Of a stretch of 64,000 nucleotides of DNA, positions 1 through 8,385 are shown one piece after another (the first letter of the stretch is position 1; each line of letters starts with the position of its first letter). The DNA is from Anolis sagrei (Eukaryota; Chordata; Lepidosauria; Squamata; Anolidae). The translations under genes were made by a program, and so were the position numbers. The notes under the pieces are model-generated. The model was not told the DNA's origin, made no database searches, and was given only the letters and a program-made list of their open reading frames with translations. The stretch lies in NCBI RefSeq assembly GCF_037176765.1, contig NC_090022.1, positions 77,315,209-77,379,208 of the forward strand, written 5' to 3'.

Positions 1-346
1 ATTCGTGTTGTGGAAACCTTGTTATTGTAAATAGTGCAACAAAATTATCTTACTACGAAGAAAAGCTTCCTATGGAAGATACAACACTGGTCTGTGTGTT
101 TTTGTTCATTTTGTCACTTTGTGCTATTGGTGCTGAGTTCCATTGCTGCTGCTAAGCTACTCTGCTACACATTTATGGTGAGGCCTTGTGTTATTAAGCC
201 CACTCGCATAACAGTATCTTCTTAGGACCTGGAACAATGTCCTCTCAATTATCTTGGGTCAGCTATGCCCTTAGTGTTATCTCACAGCTGTGAAAATAAC
301 GTTTTAAGTAGTGGTAAAATACGTTGCCTTTAGCTCTCTGGAAGAA

Positions 347-527
347 AGGTGAGTAGATCAATAGGTCTGACGGGAAGGTAATGGTGCTCCATGCAGTTAT
401 GCTGGCCACATGACCTTGGAGGTGTCTATGGACAACGCTGGCTCTTCAGCTTAGAAATGGTGATAAGCACCAACCCCCAGAGTCGGACACGACTGGACTG
501 AATGTCAGGGGAAAACCTTTACCTTTT
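347..527 (+). mobile_element. tRNA SINE with Bov-B-like tail (Sauria-type), 5'-truncated
   Basis: The tail TCGGACACGACTGGACTGAA through GGGGAAAACCTTTACCTTTT is the reverse complement of the tail seen in full copies at 21303 and 46770, and resembles the Bov-B LINE 3' end. The tRNA-like head is missing. Confidence 0.75.
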
Positions 528-1051
528 AAGAAATGACATTAATAAATATGCAGCACCTTTTGAAATGAATGACAGAAATTCATCAGGTGGAACTTCCCAC
601 TATGGCAATGTAATAATGTGGAAAACTCCCCCTACTGAAATCTACCTGTTACATGCCACTTGAGGCAAAGGGGTTCTCTTCTAGGGAAAAAAAGTATGTA
701 ACCCAAGAGTTGCTTTCTAACAGCTGTGGTTAGTTTTTGCACTTCACAGCCAGCAAACTTTGCCTTGAAACGTTCCAAGGTAATGACAGAACATGCAGCT
801 ATTTAGTCCCCTGTACTGGGGTGGTCAGCCTCCTAGCTTGCAGATTCAGTCTGTTGATGCTGCTTTTTATTTGAAACTGTGAGAACTACCAGGCAGTGTA
901 GAAAAGTGAAAAAGACACACAACTTAAAATGAAAGACTTTTCATTCCAGAAATCCATTTTAAACAGCGCATCAACACTGAGTAAAATTCCAAGTCCTTCC
1001 ACCTAACTATCCATGCCTCAGTTACTTTGAGTAGCCATAATTTCAGCCTTA

Positions 1052-1157
1052 TAATTGGGGCAGGCCATGTGCCAGGGATACTTTAGTTGTGCTTTTACTG
1101 CATGGCAGGGGGTTGGACTAGATGGCCCATGTGGTCCCTTCCAACTTTATGATTCTA
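1052..1157 (+). repeat. CR1 LINE 3' end
   Basis: The 3'-terminal signature (CATGGCAGGGGGTTGGACTA, then CCTTCCAACTTTATGATTCT) is that of reptile CR1 tails with ATTCTATG repeats. 5'-truncated, non-coding. Confidence 0.8.
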
Positions 1158-1195
1158 GAGGTGGGAAGGTGAGACAAAGCTGAAATTTTGGACTA

Positions 1196-1561
1196 CAGTG
1201 TTCCCTCACTTATTGCGAGTGTTCCGTTCCAGGACCACCCGTGATAAGTGAAAATCCACGAAGTAGGGATGCTCCGCCCATTCAGTGGCAGCCTCCTCCT
1301 CCTCCTCGCCGCCTCTGCTGCTCCCAGCCTCAGAGGCCCCTTGGGCGCCATTGATGTCACTGCCAGGCTGGGCTGAGACCTCCGAGGAAGGAGCGGAGAG
1401 CAGTGGAGGTGAGGAGGAGGAGCCCCAGTGCCTGGCTCCCACTCTTTTCCTCTCCCCCCCCCCCCCCCCGTGGCTCCCCGGGGGGGGGGGGAGGACGGGG
1501 ACGACGACCACGAAACAGAAAGTCTGCAGTAAGCGAACTGCAAAATAGCAAGGGAACTCTA
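1196..1561. mobile_element. Tc1/mariner-type MITE with GC-rich interior
   Basis: Left end CAGTGTTCCCTCACTTATTG and right end AGCAAGGGAACTCTA form terminal inverted repeats next to TA at 1194-1195 and 1562-1563. The interior (about 1280-1490) is GC-rich with C and G homopolymers. Open frames across it (60-150 codons on both strands) are low-complexity and are not called as genes. The ends match the copy at 37604-37971, but the interior does not. Confidence 0.75.
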
Positions 1562-2289
1562 TATTTCTCCTCAGAAACACACCCTCTTTTACTTCTTCCT
1601 GGGATACAATCACTCTGCACCTTATTATTACAGTGCTATATTCCACTTTAACTGCAGTGGCAGCAGCTTTTGAAAAACAGGGATTTGTAGTTTAGCAAGG
1701 GCCATTGCATCCTCACCAGCAAACTTCTCTCTATGGCCCCATCTACACAGGCCTTATAATCCACATTGAAGTGGATTATAAGGGGGTGGGGTGGGCTGGC
1801 CAAATGGTGTATGGCCATAATCCAAGCAGAACCGCATTTAACAAGGAAAAATCATGTTTTAAAAAGTTTGGAGAAAGTCTGGTTTCATCTGTAAAATGGA
1901 CTGCAATGGAGCCCATTATATCTCAGGATATGCGGAAAAAGCGATACTTTGTGAGATTTCCATGTGGTGTGCTGTTATGGACAGCACCAGCACAAAACCA
2001 CATTTTAAAACTCTGGGTATTCCTGCAGTCTGCACATGTGTTGCAGTGCATCTCCGCAGCTATATATGTGGGGGGGGGGGGGGGGAGGGAAGAAGTAGGG
2101 GAAAACTTCTGGTGGATGTCCTGCCAATCTGGATCATTCCAGATTAATGCAGACTCCCTGGGAGGATTGCTCTGGACTAGAGCCTCAGAGCCAGGTGGAC
2201 ACTCTCTGGGACGTAATAGGTTTTTAAAACCCTCTTTATACTCCAGATTAAAGGCCTGTGTTCTCTATGATTGCTCAAATGAGCACATG

Positions 2290-3640
2290 AAATGGGGTCC
2301 TGTCAATGGATAATTCATAAAAAATTATGAGCAGTTAAATGAGAGCATGGGATGCATTCACCAAATTTATCCTCAGGGTAAATTTCCTTGGGAATAAATC
2401 ATGTGCCCTCTACTTCTGTATATAAGAAAGTAATGCAAGTGGGATAGGATCTAATTCCCAAATAGGTGACAGGAACTGTTCTTATTTGTTTTTGTGAATT
2501 CATCCTTAGTTCTTACATGAAACAATAAAGAATGAGAACATACATTGTAGTTCTTTAACATGTGGAGTTGTACATTATTGTGTTAAGGAAACCTGGTATT
2601 GAATGTCAGTACTGTGCACGTGACTACTCAAATATGTATGTACACAACCTTGAACAATGTGCGATGCACATTGGCAATGCAAGCACAGCTCCACAACCTT
2701 GAAATGAATGTGGATTTTTGCATTAGATAACAATACCAAATCATCTCAATATCACAACATCTTAAGGAAACTTAAACATGCATAAGGTATCAATGGAATT
2801 ACAGCCAAAATGCCTTACGATTCCTTAAAGTAAGGTGGGAACTGTGTTTCCCATGAACAGCATTGTGCTTAGGGCAATTTTCTCTTTGGCCTATAGAGCC
2901 CTTCCCAGATCTTCCAGTACTTCCTTCAAGTTTCAAAATAAATTGGCTGAAAAATTCAAAATCACATCTGGAAGCTTATTTTGATGGAATCTCTAGTTGA
3001 AATAACTGTCAAAAATAATTTTTGGTGTTGCAAATTTGTCTTGTTTGGAGTCCCGAGAAGGTGAAAACAGGGCTCACTCTCTGCTCATGCCCATCTCTGC
3101 TTTAAAGACTAACAAGTGTATTGTGACATGAAATATCAACTCTATATAGTCTACATAAGGATATGCTCATAATAAATGTGTTTATTCTAAAGATATCATA
3201 ACATTCTTAGAAGCTTTTGCTGCTACATAGCTACCCCTCTGGAAAAGATTCATTTGTAGACATCCTAAGAATAAACAGTAGAAGAAGCAGCTCTCTATTC
3301 CCTGAATGCCAAATCCAAACACTTCACTCTTCAACTCTGTTTAATGGCTCTCCTTGGAGAAGGAGAGAAACAAATACTGATAACTAAAAATAGCCTTCCT
3401 TGCTGTTGTGGAAAAAGTCAGACCAACTTGAAGTGAATAGCCTTGGCAAAGATAAATGTTATAGTACTTATTTCCTCTGACCCATCATTCTTTAGAAGTG
3501 TTGAACTACAATCTTCAGCATCCTCAGCCAGCATGGGAGTTGAACTTCAACATTTCTGCCAGGTGCTAGATGGAGGAAGACAGTTTAGAAACTGTATTTT
3601 TGTCCTGGGGCAAGGTCAAGCACAAAGTCTAAATAACCTT
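2290..3640. other. No gene recognised
   Basis: AT-rich DNA. I see no exon-like open frame with splice sites, no RNA gene and no repeat I can name. Confidence 0.5.
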
Positions 3641-3734
3641 GTGCAGGGGAGTCAAACTCATTTTCATCAGCCTTGTGGTTGCCTTCAAAGGATCCTTGAA
3701 TCCATGGATGGAAAATCAGTGGTTACAAAGGTCC

Positions 3735-3735
<1 letters not shown>

Positions 3736-3802
<67 letters not shown>
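3736..3802. repeat. (AT)n(AG)n microsatellite
   Basis: An alternating AT run is followed directly by an AG run. The 146-codon open frame across it is a low-complexity artefact. Confidence 0.95.
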
Positions 3803-3804
<2 letters not shown>

Positions 3805-3807
3805 GGT

Positions 3808-4083
3808 GGAAGAGAGAGGGGAGCAGTGTGAGCTTCCGCTGTCAGCCCCAGCTTCTGCCAACCTAGCAGTTCAGCCAACCTAGCAGTTCAAAAACATGCA
3901 AATGTGAGTAGATCAAGGTAATGGCACTCCGTGCAGTCATGCTGGCCACATGACCTTGCTGGCCACATGACCTTGGAGGTGTCTATGGACAACACCGGCT
4001 CTTCGGCTTAGAATTGGAGATGAGCACCACACCCCAGGGTTGGACACGACTGGACTTAATGTCAGAGGGAAAACTTTACCTTA
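3808..4083 (+). mobile_element. Sauria-type tRNA SINE with Bov-B-like tail
   Basis: Begins in the tRNA-like part (GTCAGCCCCAGCTTCTGCC, CTAGCAGTTC) and ends GGTTGGACACGACTGGACTT...TTTACC. It contains a local duplication of TGCTGGCCACATGACCTT. Confidence 0.8.
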
Positions 4084-4483
4084 CCTATATATTACATAGT
4101 GGTTGATGCTATTTCATTTTTACCCAGTTTGGGCCCCCAGATTTTAACTGTCCAATAACTCCCATCACTTTTAGTTATCTGCCATATGAACTGGGCATAA
4201 TGGGAATTGCAACCCAACAGCACTTGTGGTTCTGAGGTTGGGGAAAAGTTAAGGGACATCTTAGTCATATCCACAAGCTTTGTATCTAAAAACCCCACTA
4301 TCCTGACTAAATAGGACAATCTGCAGCCTTTTAGATGTTACTGTTTCATAATTCCCTTCAGCTCTAATCATGATATCTAATGATGAAGAATATAGGAGTT
4401 GTAGTCCAGCATCTGGAGGGCTACATAAAATGATATGGCGGGCTGGATTCAGCTTGCGGGCCTTGTGTTTGACACATGTGCCT

Positions 4484-4699
4484 TAGTGGCACTAGATCCT
4501 GTGTGATTCTTGGAAATTAAGCAGACTGACCCCCTAGTCAGTTCTTGGATGGTAGACCACCAGTGAATACCAGGTGTTATAGGCTGTATTGCAGAGGAAG
4601 GAACTCGCAAAACCATTTATTATTCCTCATCTAAGAAAACCCTCTGAAATTCATGGGGTCACCATAAGTCATCAGACAAGTTGAAGGCACGTGTAAGTT
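4484..4699 (+). mobile_element. 5S-rRNA-derived SINE
   Basis: The head aligns with 5S rRNA (GGAAATTAAGCAGACTGACC, then GTTCTTGGATGGTAGACCAC and a 5S-like GAATACCAGGTGTTATAGGC). The tail contains AGAGGAAGGAACTCGCAAAA and a reversed GACTTATGGTGACCCCATG-type segment shared by the other copies. The internal-promoter C-box region is recognisable but mutated. Confidence 0.75.
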
Positions 4700-4767
4700 C
4701 ATCCTGAGACTATGTTCTTTTAGATATCCATGACATCTACTATATGGCACTCACGATCTAACTCAAG

Positions 4768-4978
4768 GTGCACCTATACTGTAGAATTAATGCAGTTTGG
4801 CATCATTTTAACTGTCATGGCTTAATACTATGGAATCCTGAGGCACCACCACTCACTGGCACAGTAGGCTAAAAACATTTTGAAATGATAAGACCCATGA
4901 ATCCATACCACTGAGTTATGGCAGTTAAAGTGATGTCAAGCTGCATTAATTCTACAGCATAAGTGTACCCTGAATGTG
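4768..4978. mobile_element. Palindromic MITE, family A
   Basis: The arms CTGTAGAATTAATGCAGTTT and GCTGCATTAATTCTACAGCA form an inverted repeat. The same family is seen at 59586-59970 (interrupted) and 62295-62495. Non-coding; superfamily not assigned. Confidence 0.7.
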
Positions 4979-5793
4979 GAATCCAAGACTCTGATTCAGC
5001 TACAAGTCATTTCGAACTCTTGAACTGTTTTTCAATGTTCAGGCTTAACATATTAGAAATAAAGTGCTAGCATGATGTTTCTCCATTGAGTAGTCATGCA
5101 GCCAGTTTAAACACTGATTTGTAGATATATGTAATCCCCCCCCCCCCCCGGAGTTTAAATTAAGAAATACTTTTTTTAAAAGAAACGAAGTATTGATGGA
5201 AGAAGGGAGGTGGAAATGATGCTCAGCTTCCACAGGAAGGATGTTCTGTGCTCTCAGCCTAGAAGACAAATTGCCCTGTGTCACTGGGATCCCAGATTAA
5301 AGCTGGAAAAACACCAGTGTTGTACTTAAGAGAATGACATGTTTGTGAGACCCAGGACCTGCTGTTCTGCTTGGATCAGCTGTCAGAGTTGCTGGCTCCG
5401 TAGGACCTATTTGCCTATCTGGATCTGAGGGGGTATAGTCAGATCTATGGAGAAGTGGCAAAACAGTCCCATGCTTGTTTTCATCCTGGCTCTGTTTTGT
5501 CACTTGGCCTTTACTTATCAGTTTCCGAAAGCAATGCTGAGGGTTGCAATCAGTGGGCTGAGTTTGCCGTATTAAACACTGGATTATAATGCCACTCACT
5601 TGACTGCTTTACTGGTTGTTTAGAGTCGGTCAACTCTTGCTATCACAAACTTTGGCACGTAAGAGACTTCTATCTTTATATGCAAACACCATGCTAATGG
5701 CAAGCCCTATATTCTCTTTCAATTTCCTTGGCTAGAAGGTACTGAAGAGAGTAAGGACTCATTCTTTTCACTTTCTGCTCCAGTTTGGCTATA

Positions 5794-5944
5794 GGTAAAA
5801 GTACAGGTTTTCCCCTGACATTAAGTCCAGTCATGTCGGACTCTGGGGGTTGGTGCTCATCTCCATTTCTAAGCCAAATAGTTGGCATTGTCTGTAGACA
5901 CCTCCAAGGTCATGTGACCAGCATGACTGCATGGAGCGCCATTA
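5794..5944 (-). mobile_element. Sauria-type SINE tail fragment
   Basis: It reads GTTTTCCCCTGACATTAAGT, then GCATGACTGCATGGAGCGCC on the plus strand, i.e. a minus-strand SINE lacking its tRNA head. A CR1 tail fragment in reverse follows (5945-6010). Confidence 0.75.
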
Positions 5945-6220
5945 TAGGATTTTAAAAAATCATATAATTGGAAGAGATCCCAACTCTTTGCTCTGCAGGA
6001 ATATGGAACTAAAGCACTTCTGAGTGGTGTCATCTGACCCCGTTTGAAGACCTTAAATAAAGAAGAGTCTGCTACCTCTGGTCCTTTTGATCAATCCAAT
6101 GGCTTAAGCATTTCACACAGAAGCTATGGCCAACAGGAAGGACCAAAGAAATCCTGGGACTTGCCTGTGTTTCATGAAGAAGAGTGAAATGGATTTGGTG
6201 GAGGGAAGTCTATTGTGTGT

Positions 6221-6292
6221 TTGGCCACGTTTGGATTCAAATCCTGGTCTCCAGAGTCATAGCCCAATGCTCAAACTACTGAACCACAAGAG
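6221..6292 (-). mobile_element. tRNA-derived SINE head fragment (CTGGTCTCCAGAGTCAT type)
   Basis: It carries B-box-like GGATTCAAATCC, then CTCCAGAGTCATAGCCCAAT, as in the fuller copies at 12005 and 26103. Confidence 0.65.
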
Positions 6293-6507
6293 TAGCCTAT
6301 AAGTTGTAGAAAATACTTGCCTTTAACCACCTCAAAGTAGTCAATCAGAGCATGATTAAGGTCAATTGTTTTCTGGGAGAAAGGATTATGGTAAACATTT
6401 CCACTTAGAGAACCAGGGAAAAGTTGAGAAAAGTTACTTTTTGGGACTGCAACTCCCAGAGGTGACATGATAGCCATGTTTAACAGTAGAAAATAATACA
6501 TCAGAAT

Positions 6508-6650
6508 GTGCTGAAATATTCTCTGAAGGTTTTAAAGCAGAGGCTGGGTGGCAATCTGTCAAAAGTGCTTTGATTGTATATTCTTGCATGGAAAAGGTTG
6601 CACTGGATGATCCTTAGAGCATCTTCCAACTCTTGAATCCCATAACCAGC
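6508..6650 (+). repeat. CR1 LINE 3' end
   Basis: It contains AAGCAGAGGCTGGGTGGCAA and GCATCTTCCAACTCTTGAAT. A second CR1 tail lies 75 bases downstream. Confidence 0.75.
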
Positions 6651-6723
6651 CAGGGATCCAAGAAAATATAGCCCCAAAGTAAAATTTCCAAACAAGGAAT
6701 GGCAGTGCAGTGTACTTAATTAC

Positions 6724-7000
6724 CTTCTCTGAAGGTTTTCAAACAGACTGGATAGTTATCTGCCAGGACTGCTTTGATTGTGTACTTCTGCATTGCAGAT
6801 GACTGGACTGGATGGCCCTTGGAGCATCTTCCAACTTTATGGCCCCTTTTTACACTGCCATATAAAATCTAAATTATTTGCTTTGAACTGGATTATATGG
6901 CAGTGTAAGATTCATACAATCCAGTTCAAAGCAGCTAATGTGGATTATCTACTTTGATAATCTGGGTTATATGGCCAATGATTCTTTGATCCTACCTATC
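6724..7000 (+). repeat. CR1 LINE 3' end interrupted by a palindromic MITE
   Basis: CR1 tail 6724-6841 is interrupted by a MITE of the GGCCCCTTTTTACACTGCC family (about 6841-6977; internal arms TTTGAACTGGATTATATGGC and ATACAATCCAGTTCAAAGCA). The CR1 tail appears to resume as TGATTCTTTGATCC. Confidence 0.65.
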
Positions 7001-7229
7001 ACTGTGAGCATGGAACACATTTGAGTCCAGTGGTGGGTATGGGCAGTGGTCTTGCCATTATCCGCTGCTTTAAAACACACAGGATGGGTGTTGAACACAT
7101 CACTCCTTGAACACTGACCTTGTTGTCTTAGGGATTCTGAAAACTATAGTCTAAAAAACAAAATTAAAGTTTTTCTGTTTTTTAGGTCTTGGGTCTCTTA
7201 ACCCACTACAAATAAGACACAGAGGCTTC

Positions 7230-7680
7230 ATTCTCTTCTTTGGAGTGCCAGCTATTCCTCCCAAACTGTCAAGGCTAAGAGGCCCCAGGCGTGTTCTTTG
7301 CTCCCGGGATGGCCTGGTCCCCCTGGTAGATCCTTCATGGACCCAGTGTCTTCTCCGGATCTAGGCAGGGCCCAGCTCAGGCTACACGGGTGCCTGTAAT
7401 TAAAGGCTCTAATCACAACCAGGCGCCCTCCCCAGCACACACATCTGCACACAATTTAATGCTGGCGACGATAAAGCCACAAGGGACAGGAGCGTTTCTG
7501 GCACTCGGTCCCGTCTGCAGCCCCCGCCTCTCTCTGGGCCCCAGCCGCATCTGCCAAGGGGAGATGATCTATGTGGTGTTGGGGGGGGGGTCTCCTCACC
7601 ATCGTACAGAAGCAGCAGTGGCTGTCAAACAATGAGCCAGCGAGCCCCCCATGTCCCTCTAGGGAGACTCCCTAAATCCC
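7230..7680. promoter_or_regulatory. GC-rich non-repetitive island, candidate enhancer
   Basis: Unlike its surroundings it is GC-rich and shows none of the repeat families found elsewhere here. It contains homeodomain-like TAATTAAAGG (7398-7407), CAATTTAATG and GCGACGATAAAGCC. No coding frame with splice sites was found. The enhancer role is inferred from composition and motifs; cross-species conservation cannot be tested here. Confidence 0.35.
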
Positions 7681-7729
7681 CCAACCAGCATGTAATTGTA
7701 ATTCTAGATCTGATGACTACCTCATCACA

Positions 7730-7883
7730 CTAGAGAATGAATCCACTTTAAATCTGGTTGCTGCCTCTTGCAGAATTCTGGGGTTTGTAGTTTAGGGAGG
7801 AGACTTTCACAGCCTCACTAAACGACACACCCCAGAATTCCGCAGGAGGCAGAAACTGGATTTAAAGTGGATTCATTCTCTAG
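7730..7883. mobile_element. Palindromic MITE with 24-bp perfect arms
   Basis: The 24-bp arms (7730-7753 and 7860-7883; core GAATGAATCCACTTTAAAT) are exact reverse complements, and imperfect pairing continues inward. The right arm is also present at the left edge of the duplicate segment near 13311. Confidence 0.75.
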
Positions 7884-8144
7884 TTGTAAGAAGGAATCAG
7901 ACAACCTTCCAGTTTTTGGACCATAGCTCACAACAAATCTTGCCAGTTTAGCCAATGGTTAGGCATGCTGGGAGATGCAAACCCACAAAATCTGGAGGGT
8001 TGGAGGATTCTCATCCATCCCTAAATCCAGTTGCTAGCTGCCATTGGAGTAGAACTATTGAATAATTTGTCAAACCGTAAATTAAGACTTGTGACAATCC
8101 CATTGATTCAGTGGGTCTATTGTAGTTGAGACTAGCAATTGGAT
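7858..8144. repeat. Duplicated segment copy A, left part
   Basis: Closely matches 13311-13600 (e.g. GCCAATGGTTAGGCATGCTG against GCCAATGGTTAGATATGCTG; CTAGCAATTGGATTT in both). Copy A continues after the L2 insertion at about 11061-11119 and after a mariner MITE at 11654. Confidence 0.85.
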
Positions 8145-8385
8145 TTATTTATTTATTTATTTATTTGATGCATTTATTAACCGCCATTCTCAGCCCTTTA
8201 GGGCGACTCATGGCGGTGTACACACATATAAAAGACAATTTACAAAGAGGCAATTACAACAACATATAAACTACATAACAATTACAAAAACTACACTAAA
8301 AATCCGCTTCGTCTCATAGTGGAATCATAACCAATCTCATATTCCTTGTTCCATTCCAGTCATCTTTACCACATTGTTATAGCAC

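Larger units (their letters stand above)
3644..4480. mobile_element. Composite hAT-type element with nested insertions
   Basis: The left end CAGGGGAGTCAAACTCA and right end TTTGACACATGTG match hAT/Charlie-like termini (consensus CAGGGGTGTCAAACTCA and its complement). Flanks CCTTGTG (3637-3643) and CCTTAGTG (4481-4488) look like a decayed 8-bp target duplication. Inside are an (AT)n(AG)n microsatellite (3736-3802), a Sauria-type SINE (3808-4083) and a decayed palindromic MITE-like stretch (about 4100-4440). Confidence 0.65.

Noticed and set aside
1193-1651. Several overlapping 80-150 codon frames in a GC-rich block
   Set aside because: Low-complexity Ser/Pro/Gly-rich and acidic frames on both strands inside a MITE bounded by terminal inverted repeats and TA; no splice or domain support.
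3443-3883. 146-codon frame with alternating Tyr-Ile and Arg-Glu
   Set aside because: Created by the (AT)n(AG)n microsatellite inside a hAT element.
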